Both the position numbers and the translations under genes were made by a program. A stretch of 64,000 nucleotides of DNA, taken from Arabidopsis thaliana (lineage: Eukaryota > Streptophyta > Magnoliopsida > Brassicales > Brassicaceae). The notes under the pieces are model-generated. The model made no database searches, had not been told where the DNA came from, and saw only the letters and a list, made by a program, of their open reading frames with translations. This document shows positions 1-11,174 of the stretch, in pieces. The DNA lies in assembly GCF_000001735.4 (NCBI RefSeq), contig NC_003074.8, forward strand, positions 15,631,261-15,695,260, read 5' to 3'. The number at the start of each line of letters is the position of its first letter. The stretch's first letter is position 1.

Positions 1-546
1 AACCACCCTACAAGCATGCTCAAAGGTGAACTTGGTACCATAGTCTTTGTAAAAGATCTGATGAGCCAAGTTCACCAAATCATCATCATTTTGGCCACTG
101 GTTTGTTACTTGGTTGCAGCAAAAAAGCTTCTCACATGCTTGTTCACACCCTCATTTATCTTTGCAAACCTCTGCTTACATCATAATGTGCTTCTCTTTT
201 CCAGACCTTTGAGCTTCTGACTTGCTGCAAAATACTCTGATATGCGTTGTCAGGAAGCTTTGCCTTTTTGCTCGTTGGAAACAACAAATCCTTTGACGTG
301 TTCAGCTAGACACTTATAAGGACCAAAAGTTGGAGACCATTTGCATTTTGATTTCTTCTCTACAATTGGCGCTTCAACTTCGCTTGGATCATCAGACCAC
401 TGTGTACTAAACACATGGACGTTTGATGATATGGTTGGTGAAAAACGTTCATATTGAATTGGTAGAACGGTTTGGTTCTCTTGTTGACTAGTTAAGAGGT
501 TTAAAAAGCTTGAAAGATGATTACGAAAAGGGTTGAAGGAATCCAT
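1..546 (-). pseudogene. Harbinger-associated Myb/SANT-like protein, broken and cut by window edge
   Basis: Reads leftward from an ATG at 546. The N-terminus begins MDSFNPFRNHLSSFLNLL, like the plant family often mislabelled 'glutathione S-transferase T3-like' or 'NAM-associated', the DNA-binding accessory protein of PIF/Harbinger transposons. The open frame ends near 250. Between about 120 and 1 the same strand still encodes the typical C-terminal block (SGQNDDDLVNLAHQIFYKDY, then GTKFTFEHACRVV), with an in-frame stop just before it. The gene is therefore a frame-broken relic; the middle, with the SANT-like region, is largely missing. The matching DDE transposase is not in the window. The family call is from recalled sequence; the breaks are seen directly. 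Confidence 0.7.
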
Positions 547-716
547 AACCTTCTTATGAGTTTTAAAAGATAAGACAAATATTTTATAGTTTGAAGTTAT
601 GTGCTTTAAGCAAAGAAAAGCTTTGGTTTTAATAGCTTCAAAAAATGGTTAGGTGTTAAGTTAAAGTATTGAAATTAAACATAGAGAGAAAATCAATCAC
701 AGAGAGCTTTTACTTA

Positions 717-1767
717 GGCTCCGAGTGGTGACAGTGGATGATGCGGTGCGGAACAAGCGGTTTAGCAGAAGCGGTGAGGTTTAATTGTGATTCGTTCTGA
801 AGAAACGCATCATGCGGAACAAGTACGGTTAGTGCGGAGCAAATGTGCGAATCAATATTTGAATGGTGAAAAACATATTATGCGATTCTAGACAAATATT
901 TGAATGGTGACGAATACAATAAGCAGTACGAGCTAAATATTTAATATATTAAAATAGATTAGTAATACTAATATAATTACATTTTTGTATATAACTAATG
1001 ATTAATGACCAAATAAGCAAACATTTAAAATCAAGATTCTCTTATATTTTCTTTGAATAAATAAATAAATATATATATATATATATATATATTTACAAAT
1101 TAAAACTCATGAACTGATAGAAAATTATACGAAAATATTGAAATAAATCATTAGATGTGTAAGTAGAACTATTAGATGCGTGATTATATATATAAATATA
1201 TAGAATTGACTAAAAAGATTAATAATAACTATAAAGATATGTAACGAGTGAACTTATTTATAAGTTTAGATTTTTTATTAATAATTCTATAAAATAATCT
1301 AGTACTAATTTATTAGTTAGTGTATAATATTCAGTAATTAATAAAGTTAAATGTAAAATTAATTTATTAATTATAGATTTATGATTTAAATTTTTATAAG
1401 AAACTATAAACAACTAAAATGAAAGACATGTACATTGTCTCACTTACATATTGAATAAAACTTTTTTGAAATATATTAGAAGTAATAAAATATTAATTTG
1501 TGTGTTGTTGTTATTATTAATAATTATTTATCTTATATAAAATAAATATTAAACAAAAAAAGATAGTGGACTGCATACGAACCACACCCTATTACATGTG
1601 TTCTTCAATTTTACTTTTATATGATTAAGAATATTGTTGCGGTCCAAAACTTTGCTTATTTTTGATGTTTTAATTAAAATTATTAACTTATAAAAGTGAG
1701 TGTGGATGGTGACAAAATGACTTACCACACTTGGAACCACAGTGTTCCGCGCTGCACATTCACTCCC
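717..1767. mobile_element. Putative PIF/Harbinger-like non-autonomous element
   Basis: The segment begins GGCTCCGAGTGGTGACAGTG and ends in a sequence whose reverse complement is GGGAGTGAATGTGCAGCGCG. It is flanked by TTA on both sides (714-716 and 1768-1770), the kind of 3-bp target duplication Harbinger elements make. The interior is AT-rich with a (TA)n run at about 1071-1092 and no credible gene. The two ends match only partly and a 3-bp duplication can occur by chance, so the family call is tentative. Confidence 0.4.
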
Positions 1768-1770
1768 TTA

Positions 1771-1930
1771 CTCCGAATGGTTTAAGCGGACTAGGTGGTG
1801 CGGAACAAGCGGATTAAGTAGTGCGATGCGGTTTAACTGCGGTTTAAACGAGAGAAACGCATTATGCGGAACACATGCGATTGTTGCATAAGAGCGGTTT
1901 ACAATAATATGTGAATGATGAATATTACAA
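1771..1930. repeat. Second copy of the same Harbinger-like left end
   Basis: Directly after the TTA at 1768-1770 the sequence repeats motifs of the 717 end in the same order: CTCCGAATGGTTTAAGCGG, GTGCGGAACAAGCGG, GAAACGCATTATGCGGAACA. Two related ends therefore lie head to tail. A compatible opposite end is at 8704-8747. Confidence 0.5.
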
Positions 1931-2993
1931 TTATGGTACAGATGTAATAATTATTAAATTTGATTAATTTATTTTAACATCTTAAAATTCTCAAAACATT
2001 TTTTTTTGAATAAAAGAATTTAAACTGATTATCTTTATTTGTGTAAAAACTTTCTGATTTTTTGGAATTAAAAAGAAATAAAGAAAAAGATGGACCGCAC
2101 GGAAAATTATCTATTATGCCATTTTTTCACAAAAATAATTCTACTTTGCCACCCATATTTATCTAATTTTGTTTTCATTTAATTTTAAATAGAAAACCAT
2201 GATGAATTACTAAAGAACCTTGTGTCTTTAGGAAATTTACAAGATCCAACCGCATATCCGCGGTTAGAACCGGATCCGCCCAAGTTCTAATTGGTTTCCC
2301 CTAAAATCGAAATATTTACCCTAACTATCAAATGAAATTTTGTAAAAAATCGAATCGACTACCGTATTCTTCTTCGACCGACAATTTCGATCGAAAAACC
2401 TTTCTCGTCGAGTAAATCTCCCTCCCGTCGCCGTATCTCTCCAAATCTCTATCGCCGGATCTCTCTCCTCTCTTCTTCTTCACCAGTCGCCATTATCATC
2501 GCCCTTAGAATCCGTCGTTTTCCGCGGCCGTTCCAAATCTCCATAGCCGGATTTCTCCTATTGTTTGTAAGTTCCATAACGGCGTTTTGTTTTGAATGCG
2601 AACCCTAATTTCTTTTTTAACCAAAATTTGGTTGTTGTTTTGCAAGGGAATTATGGTTTGTGCAAAGTTAGTCGATCCTTCAAATTCGAGTGAGAGTGAA
2701 GATGAGAGGATCCGTGATGACACGATCCGTGAAGCTGATGTGAACCGAGAAGAAGTGGAAGAGGAAAAAAAAAGTGGAAGAAGAAAGCTGTGAAGAAGAG
2801 GAAGAGGAAAAAGAAGTGGAAGAAGAAAACCGTGACGAATAAAATCCGGAAAACCTTCACGAATCGGAAGAAGAAAAATCTGAAGTATATACAAATATCT
2901 GAAATTTTTGTTAGGATATTGATATAGTGTATAAAGAAAACTAGAAAATAATTAGTATAACTTATTAGTATAGGGTTGTGTGATTGGTGAATG

Positions 2994-3660
2994 CAAGGGC
3001 GGATCTACGTATGGCAAGTAGGGGGAACTTGTCACCTCCAAATTTTCTAATTTCCTTATACACTTCTAAGAATTTAACAGATTGTCTCCCTTAAAAAATT
3101 AATTCTGCCCCCACTAAAATAACCACTTCTCAAAACTGAAAGTTATTTCTAATTTGGCATTACTTTGTTTCCTTTTTTCCACACATAATTTCTTATTTCT
3201 TTATTACAATACAATCAATATCTTTTATCCAACATAATTTTTTCATTTTCCTTTTCTTAATTGATTTTTGAAGTTAGAAAATCAATATTTCATGATTCGA
3301 CTAACTACTTTTTTTTTAATTTTTTGAAGTACTAAATAGTTATTATATATATTTTATTCTTAATAATCAAGTCTTTTAAACATTTTTTGAGTGAAAAAAT
3401 ATTTATGCTACAAATATTTTCATTTTTTATATTTTTGTGGTCCATGGAAAAGTATAATTTTTTCATTTCATAATTTTCTTTTGGAGATATCTACTTTTTT
3501 AAAAATAAAAAAGTTGTTAAGTAAAATTATTCTTCCAAATAATAGTGTAGAATTGTTTTTAAAAAAAATATATTTTGTTATTTTTTTGAGAAAAAATATT
3601 TTATTTTTTGGTATATATAATATTAGCTCCTGGTAAAATAAATGGCTAGATCCGCCATTG
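2994..3660. mobile_element. hAT-type MITE inside the DUF1985 relic
   Basis: Left end CAAGGGCGGATCTACG; the right end reads CTAGATCCGCCATTG, an inverted match. It is flanked by an 8-bp target duplication, GGTGAATG (2986-2993) and GGTGCATG (3661-3668), with one mismatch. The 667-bp body is AT-rich and non-coding. Ends plus an 8-bp duplication are diagnostic of the hAT superfamily. Confidence 0.85.
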
Positions 3661-5169
3661 GGTGCATGGATTTATACGTTAACGTGATCAATCATATATT
3701 GGTTTGCATTACAAAATTATATTCTGAGAAAAGTTGATAATGTTGGGCTGAGATAACTAGTACAACTATTGCAACGAACTCTTTAATTTTATGTTTGTGT
3801 ATGAATTTTCTGGAAATTGATGATGAGGAACAACAAATGCAGCCACAAGGATGTTCTTTGGTCCAAGCGAATACCAAAAGACGTGTAAGGTAGGGACGAG
3901 ATGCACTGTGCAGCAGACAGTGAAGTATTTGGAGGGGTTTAAAGAAGATTTGCCATGGTTCAAAGCGCATTCACAGTTTAGGCATGTATTCCACATGCCT
4001 GAGGAGAAAAACCACATGACTCAAGGCATGTGGATGCTTTTGCTTCGCACATCACAGACAGAGATGGATAGAAAGTGCTGGTTTGTGGTGAATGGAGTGC
4101 CTATTAGGTACTCCATTAAAGAGCATGCGCTCTTCTGTGGTTTTGAGTGTTATGAGTACCCTAAGGAGTTCTAGCCCAGTATGATTATCAAAAAAGATGT
4201 TTAAAAATGTATCAAGGATTAAAATCATATATGTTGAAAAGAAGCTGAATGAAATGAATGATTGTGGAGAAAGGAAGAAGGCAGATAGAAAGAAGTTATC
4301 TATTTTGCTATTTTTGTGCAAGGTGATTGTTGCAAAGTCAAAGGTTGATGGTAACATTGATCGTTTCTTGCTGAAAATTATTGATGATGTGCATGCATGC
4401 GAGACATTTCCATGGGATCGTTTCACATTTGATGGATGTATGGAAGGGATTAAGTCGATAATAAACAACATGAATGGGAAAGCAAAAGTGGAGACATGTT
4501 TCTCTGGATTTATTTTTCCATTAGAGGTAACAATTTATAGTATTCTATATGATGAAATGCATTATTAGACTTAAAAATAATAGTTATGTGACGTTTACAT
4601 TGAATGTGTAGATTTTATCATTTGAGGCTATCCTATAGTTGGGACAAAAGTTTAGAGACCCTATAAGGTTCGAGAATGAGTGTCCGAGAATGTGTAATAG
4701 TAAATTCTCTAATAGTGTCATGAAAGAGTTCTCATTGGAAGAGATAATTGAGGAGCTTGGAAGTGTAAATGTAAGATTTGTGAATTATATCTTATTATAT
4801 GTGACTATGTGCTTGAATATAATTATTTTGATGTTTGAATTTTTATAGGATATCTCTAGCATTTTTGAACCGGATGACGAAGAGAAATATTTGTTGAGAC
4901 GCATTGTAGATGGTAATGTTGTTGATGATGGGATAAGTTTTGTTGATCCAGTTGTTGATAGTTGGAGAACCTGTTTAATCAAAAAGAGGAAGAAAATATG
5001 GTGGAAGGACTTGTTTGACGAAGATGTGCGTTCTCGAAGCGGTGAGCCAACGGAGGAACATGTCTCAAAAAATGGTCCGGACATTAGCACTTTGAGAGAA
5101 GCAATTGATGCAGGCTTTAAGCAAGTTGTGGAGATGTTAGGAGAATACAATCAAATGCTTATAACCACT

Positions 5170-5440
5170 GTAAGAAGACAAGTTGGTGAGAATGTACCTC
5201 CATTTAACGAGAATGTGAATTCCGATGTGAATGTGGAGAAGGAAGATGGTGAGAATGTTCTACCATTTGAGGAGAATGTGAATTCCGATGTGAATGTGGA
5301 GAAGGAAGATGGTGAGAGACATCCACCATATGAAGATAATGTAAATGTGGAGAAGGATGTTGGTGAGAGTGTTCTACCATTTGAGGAGAATGTGTATATG
5401 GAGAAGGAAATTGGTGAAAATGTGTCACTATTTGAGGATG
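5170..5440 (+). repeat. In-frame 63-bp coding repeats in the DUF1985 relic
   Basis: About five units encode GENV(L/P)PFEENVN-type blocks followed by VNVEKEDGE. The first two units are near identical (21 residues each); the third to fifth are shortened or diverged. The reading frame survives across all units. Confidence 0.85.
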
Positions 5441-6005
5441 TTGGTCCAAATGTAGTGAAAAAATGCACTGACATGGTTCTTTATGTTAGAGGCTCTCCAA
5501 AAGGTATATTCTTATGTCAATCTTTGATCGTTTTTAATATTTGATGTTTGTTGGTATCAATGGTTCTGTTTTCTTTTGAAGGACATGTTCAAGATGAGAC
5601 CGAAGGTAATAAAGCTACTGAAGCGGATATTTGTGTTGATGAGACGCAAGGCGATGATGAGACGCCGAAGAAGGAAAACTAGAAGAAAGGGAAGTAGGGT
5701 AAAGGGAAGTGTAATGATAAGAAGAATGACAAGAAAAAAAGAGATGAGGATGAGAACGAGGGTGAGGGTGGCAAAAAACCAGAGAAGAAGCGTAAACAGA
5801 ACCCATCGAGATTCCACAAGCCACCTTATACCACAGAGAGAATGCGAGGGACCATTGGTCCTGTTTATGTTTGGAGAAAAATGGATGAAACACTTGCGTC
5901 ATTGTTTTTGTGTGAACGGTTTATTTATGTATTTCATGATGTATGTTTTTTGGGATGATTGATCTTGTTGTTTGGGATTTATGGTATTTATTTATGTGAA
6001 TACTA

Positions 6006-6340
6006 CACTACAAAAAAAGTTTAGTTTACATCATTTTTTTCTTAATATTTGTATTAGTTGTAAATGATGTAAAAGACTTTCACATCACTAACATAAATGA
6101 TTCGGATAGTGATGATACAAATAATTTACATCAGTTAATTAACAACTGATGTCAATATACAAAATATTTACATCGATTATTGTAATTAATGTGAATATGT
6201 ATCAGTTGCAGAAAATGATGTTAATTTTCAATCAATTTATTTAAGTGATTTTAGTATTAGTGTCGATTAAAAGAATTGATTTCAACTATTTACATCACTT
6301 ATTAACAACTGATATTAATATTTGTGTTTTTTTTTCAATA
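6006..6340. mobile_element. CACTA-type terminus with subterminal repeats
   Basis: CACTACAAAAAAAG at 6006 has the form of a plant CACTA end. It is followed by repeated TTTACATC, ACATCA and CAACTGAT motifs in both orientations to about 6330, as in subterminal repeat regions. No matching TTTTTGTAGTG end was found, so this is a fragment. Confidence 0.45.
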
Positions 6341-8703
6341 GACGATAATAGTAAAACTTTGTATTTTATTAATATTTTTTGTATAGCAAAAGTTATTTTC
6401 AATATCTACTAAATCTTTTATAATTTTTATACAAATAATTATTGTACCAGATCGTCATTTAAAAAATGAAAAAAATATTTTAAATTTAATTCAACTAAAA
6501 TAGCTCATTAGAGATTTTATAAAAAAAAAAAAAACAAGCCAACGAACAAAAAAACAAAAATGTTATATGAACTTCACAATCTATCCATGATTTCTTCTAG
6601 AAACACATCTCTTCAAGTGTTATATATATAAACACACAAAAAAAAAATATAATATCAGAGCCATATATACGTGAGAAAATAGAAAACACAAAAATGAGAG
6701 AAACAAGAAGAAAAATAATTTTGGGTTGGAGATATACGTACCTGGAGCTGATTCACTGATACCAATAAATATAACTTGATTCACATAAAGTTAACTTCTA
6801 TGGTTGGCATCCTTCAAAGAAGAACTTCTGGGAAAATTGTTGTTTTTGGACAATTCTCTTGGAAGGATACGTGTGATCACGTCTAAAATTTTTTTGTTTG
6901 TGTTATGCAAAACTTGGATAAGAATTTCTGAAAAAAATTATATTAAAAAAGGGGTTCTCTAATTTTATATACAACAATTTTAATTAAGTAGTTTCGGAGA
7001 GATGGTGGAGTGTTGGAATAGTGGAAATGATTTTTTTAATTTTTCAAAAACCAGTTTTTATATACAACCGAAGAAAATAATGAAAGGTGAGGAATTTAAG
7101 GAATAAGGAATAACAGTTTTTTGACATTTAAAAAATAGAACACAATCTTGATTCCAAACAGAAATATTTGTGAATATAATTATAAACAAAAAATGATAAA
7201 TTTAGTATGGATAAGATTTGTCATATATTGCTTAATTATTTTCAACTACTTCTGCAGCTTTTACAAAAATGTTACTTAAAAATACAATTATTTAAAACAA
7301 ATTTTAATTATATAGATTACGAATGAGTGGATAAATGACTCAAAACAGGTACAAAAATACAATAACTAAGTGGCATTATTTGCTGTAGCCAAACACATGA
7401 AAATCAAAAGGTAATAAAATTCAAAATTCAAACCCTAGATCTTTAAGAAAATCCAAAATCCAAACCCTAGAGATTATCAAACTATCATAAACGGCAACCT
7501 TAATTCCATTCCAAACCATAATTCGATGCAAAAGGAGGAAAAATCAAAACTTTAATTTTATTTCAATCCAACTTGAAACTTACCTCTGGAGCTTAAATGG
7601 ACGTCAGAAAACTTGGATCCGGCGGCAGATGCGGAAGATTCGGGGGCGTAGGCGGAGGTTTATCGGCACTGTTATTCGACAGAAAAGGAGAGAAGAATGA
7701 AAGAGAGAAGAAAAAGAGAGAAGAAAGAAATGTAATTTATTGAGAAAAAAAGAAGAGAGAATTAAAATACAGAAATACAAAGAAAATTAAAAGTAAATAC
7801 AAAAGGAAATAAATAAATACAAGAGTTATTACCAATAAACGTGGAATGTGTGGAAAATGTATTGTGGGCCCCAGACAAAAGACTGCGAAGAAGGCATAGT
7901 TGTCCCATATTTGGGTTTTGATTAACATCATCAATTCACATGGAAAAATTTTTACCAATCCATGAATTTGTAAGTTGTTCTTTAAGTTTTGAGAAAAAAA
8001 AAATTGGGATTAGAGAAGGGAGGAAGGAAGAAGACAAAGATGCAATTTTTTTTTGTTTTTTTTTTTAATTATTGTTTAAACCTTCTTAATCCATTAGAAG
8101 ATTTGGATTATATTATTGATGTTGAATAATAACATTTGATATTTATTTCGGGTGATAACTCGAATCGGTTTTAATTCGGTATAGTTTATTTGGATTGGGT
8201 TTGGTATCGGGTTTGACACAGTAAACCAAAGATAAACCATAAAATTTGAATATATGAAGACCAAGGATTCGAACTTTCGATTTAGGGAGAAATTGGACAT
8301 TAACTTTTATTTTGTGGGGACTGAAATAGAGGTTCGAATTCGGTGTAGTTGTTGTGCAATATGAAACTTTCTGGGGGGGCCACATGTCGTTCACCCAATC
8401 ATTTATTCTCCTCAATTACTCATTAAGGAGATAAGGGTAATTGCACACTCTTGAGTGGTACTTTAAATAATTAGTAGCACGCCAAAATTGTTTTCCAGTT
8501 TTTGTGTCAAAATAGATTGGTTTTCGGACCGTACCTTGCAATGTCCTAACCACACTAAAATAGACATATGCTAAAAATATTATGCGGTTTGCTAAAAGTT
8601 GAACCACACTTCCCTTTTTGATTTTTATTATAATTGATTATCAGAAAAGATAAAAGGCAAAGTAGTGATGAATGGTAAGAAAAATTAAAAGCACACCTAG
8701 CTG
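6341..8703. other. AT-rich non-genic stretch
   Basis: No gene is supported. Two AAACCCTAG telo-box-like motifs lie near 7430 and 7462. At 7600-7690 the minus strand has a GC-rich, exon-like stretch (Ala/Ser-rich in one frame, Pro-rich in another) ending at a GTAAGT, possibly a captured first exon. Around 8165-8210 are diverged TTCGGT/GGTTT-rich repeats. Confidence 0.5.
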
Positions 8704-8747
8704 TTTACGGAACGCGCTGCACATTCAGACCCTTAATCTAAACCTAC
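8704..8747. mobile_element. Harbinger-like terminus
   Basis: Ends GCGCTGCACATTCAGACCC followed by TTA, nearly the same as the right end of the 717-1767 element (GCGCTGCACATTCACTCCC, TTA). It could be the right end of an element that began at 1771 and enclosed the DUF1985 gene, or a solo end. Confidence 0.45.
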
Positions 8748-8832
8748 CAAGCATTCAATGAAAAGAGAACAAATCAGTCATGCATTTACAAGAGAGAAAT
8801 CAATCACACAAATCAATCACAAAGACTTTCAG

Positions 8833-9132
8833 CTAAATTAAACCATGATCAACAAACTAGTTAACATGCATTTATCATAATTCAAAAATAGATATCATTC
8901 TATGATGTAATGCTATCACAATTCATGATACCAAATCAGATAAACAAAATAACAATGAAAAACACTTAACTTTTTGTATAGCTTCAAATGTAAACGTTTG
9001 AATATCTCTCAAAGAGATAATTGTATTTTTTGCATCTCTAGATGAAGCTTCATTATCTCTTCTATGTGGTTGTTTAGAAACTCTGGTGGTCCTGAAATCT
9101 TCAAAATTCAAGAGAGCAAAGACTCATTCATT
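8833..9132. repeat. Segmental duplication, copy 1 (without Helitron)
   Basis: Matches 9213-9328 plus 10228-10411 along its length. It contains the unoccupied site AAACAAAATAACAATG at about 8942-8957. The minus strand encodes an exon-like segment shared with copy 2 (SLRDIQTFTFEAIQK). Confidence 0.85.
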
Positions 9133-9212
9133 TGTAAGAGAAGATTGAGACATATTTTAATGCTACCTAATCTGAACTTGCAAAATTCAAGAGCTTACAT
9201 CATCAATGCTAC

Positions 9213-10411
9213 CTAAACTAAACCATACGCAACAGACTAATTAACATGCATTTATCACAATTCAATAACATATAACATTCAATGATGTAATGCTATTACA
9301 ATTCATGTTACCAAATCAGAGAAACAAATCATATATATGAAAGTTGGTCAACGCTCTCCATATGATTGCCACATCATCACACAAGAAAATTACATATGTC
9401 ATTCTACATTATTTAACAAAAAGTTTAGCATAACTAATTGAGGGAAAATGAAAAGTCTTCTATTGTGTTAAATCTTCCATTAATATCACTTTTAACTACC
9501 TTTTTAAAACTTTAAAAAATACAAAATCATGCTCAAGTACCAAACACTACTTTACAACTTATCATATGACATTTTTATTTTTTATTTTTGTGTCTAATAG
9601 TAAATTGGTAACAAAAAGTTTTTTTCATGTAATGAACCTTTGAGACATTAGACATACCAAAAAGTTAAAAATACGAGACTTTTTAGCTATATGGAAAGAG
9701 AGAAATCTAAAGTGTTTAATTAAATTACTAGCATATAATGATATGGTTGGAACAAAGAATTTTTTGTTTAATATGAAGTTAGACAAGTTTTAAACCACGC
9801 AAGTAAGATAATTACATGCTATTGTATCAATATATTTTATATTGTTGTTGTATGTATCCATGATAGTGAAAAGATTAGGATCTTAGGTCTATAAATAATC
9901 AGATCAGATATATATATGAGAAAAGTATAATTGATGGTTCGAGTTAAAGATGAATCTAACCATTACAATTATAACTATATATATATATAAATAAGACAAA
10001 TAAAAACATATAAAAATTAAATCAAAGAACTAAGAATCTTGAACAACAACCAAAAAGCTATTCAAGCTCATTGGTTTTTCTTATATACTAATATAGCTGA
10101 ACTTTTAAAAAATAATTACAAGTCATAATTATGTTTCAAAAATAATGCATTTAAATTTATTTATATGAAAAGATATTATATAAAATAGTAACACATAAAC
10201 CCGCACTACGTGCGGGTATTCATCTAGTTAACAATGAAAAACACTTAGCTTTTTCTATAGCTTCAAATGTAAACGTTTGAATATCTCTCAAAGAGATAAT
10301 TGCATGTTCTGCATCTTTAGTTGAAGCTTCATTATCTGCTTCTATGTGGTTGTTTAGAAACTCTGGTGACACTGAAATCTGCAAAAATTCAATAGATCAA
10401 AGAATCATTCA
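9213..10411. repeat. Segmental duplication, copy 2 (split by Helitron)
   Basis: Same sequence as 8833-9132, interrupted by 899 bp at 9329-10227. Its minus strand between 10380 and 10240 keeps an open frame with EASTKDAEHAIISLREIQTF. Copy 1 has the same frame with differences, so the unit probably carries an exon of an unidentified gene. Confidence 0.85.
9329..10227 (+). mobile_element. Non-autonomous Helitron, both ends defined
   Basis: Starts TCATATATATG directly after an A and ends CATCTAG directly before a T, the A^T insertion rule of Helitrons. Near the 3' end is the hairpin CCCGCACTACGTGCGGG (7-bp stem) followed by TATTCATCTAG. Copy 1 of the surrounding duplication lacks the 899 bp at the same position, giving an internal empty-site control. 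There is no RepHel coding, so it is an ATREP-like dependent element. Confidence 0.92.
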
Positions 10412-11013
10412 CTATAAGCTTTTCGAGTAAGAAGTAAAGTTCAATAGAAGCAAAATTCAATAGAAGCAAAGAATCATTCACTCCAAACCAACAGACACTG
10501 AATTCTGATTAAAAGATATTTATATTAATCAACCACCAACCCTAACCTAGTCTCAGGAGTCCTAACCCTAAATTCCGATCACATAAAATCCATAGATCCA
10601 TTCAATTTTACAGCGAATCTCCTCAACGAAAACGACAACTAGATGAATTGAGCTGATTAAGAAAAAATTGATTTGAGAGAAAACGTCGTGCTGAAAAAAG
10701 GCCGTAATTTTAAGCGGAGGAAGCAGATGCAGATAAATCAAACACAATCAAAGTTTTTTTAGCTGCAAGCTCATGAAACACATCTAATTTCACCGATTCA
10801 ACTTAATCCACCGGTGATGAAGACATGGCGAGATTTGATGGGGATCGTGACAGATCGAGACTTGACGGATCACAGATCTTGTGGATCATGATAAGATGAT
10901 GAGAAGAGAGAGATGATGAAAAGAGAGATGATGAAGAGAGTTCATTTGTCGAGTTTCAGAAAAATCAAGGGAAGAAAGAGGAGAGAAAAAGAAATCGATT
11001 TGCGAATAAAAGG
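10412..11013. other. Exon/UTR-like fragment, minus strand
   Basis: Read leftward, this looks like a plant 5' leader: CT-rich, with short ATG-started frames, then splice-like and TTAGGGTTAGG telo-box sequence near 10500-10570. No long protein can be read. It may be the promoter and 5' end of the duplicated unknown unit to its left. Confidence 0.35.
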
Positions 11014-11174
11014 AAAAAAAAAACTTATTTTGTCTAAATAATCATCCAATAATATAATGCTACATAAGTGCACTTTATAAATTAAAACACCTAAATAAGA
11101 ACTTGTAAGATGTGTATCTTATTTAGGTGTTTATATCATTGGATGACTATTTAGACAAAATAAGTTTTTTTTTT
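11014..11174. mobile_element. Hairpin-forming MITE
   Basis: Arms at 11014-11056 and 11131-11174 are near-perfect inverted repeats (AACTTATTTTGTCTAAATA against TATTTAGACAAAATAAGTT). A second nested pair is at 11085-11100 and 11117-11132 (AAACACCTAAATAAGA). Almost the whole 161 bp can pair with itself. No clear target duplication was found because poly-A/poly-T tracts flank the arms. Confidence 0.7.

Larger units (their letters stand above)
2596..5962 (+). pseudogene. DUF1985 transposon gene (KAONASHI/ULP-like type), decayed
   Basis: A 5'-UTR-like CT-rich stretch (2400-2560) leads to a short acidic then lysine-rich start (2596-2880). After a hAT insertion the DUF1985 domain follows (3851-4174: MFFGPSEYQKTCKVGTRC ... 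CWFVVNGVPIRYSIKEHALF). Later exon-like pieces are at 4197-4530 (KVIVAKSKVDG ... CETFPWDRFTFDG), 4610-4770 and 4855-5505, then a Lys/Glu-rich tail at 5580-5955. In A. thaliana such proteins occur in Mutator-like elements that also carry a ULP1 cysteine protease; no protease domain is visible here. Breaks include a stop/frameshift near 4174-4200, a TAG at about 4637 inside a conserved block, and frame changes in the tail. Probably non-functional. Confidence 0.7.

Noticed and set aside
2505-2894. Ser/Leu/Phe-rich minus-strand frame
   Set aside because: It is the complement of the GAA-rich Lys/Glu coding stretch of the DUF1985 relic.
3391-3636. 81-codon frame
   Set aside because: Lies inside the hAT MITE and is a chance low-complexity frame.
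10500-10580. Interstitial telomere
   Set aside because: Only isolated CCCTAA-type motifs, consistent with telo-box promoter elements, not a repeat array.
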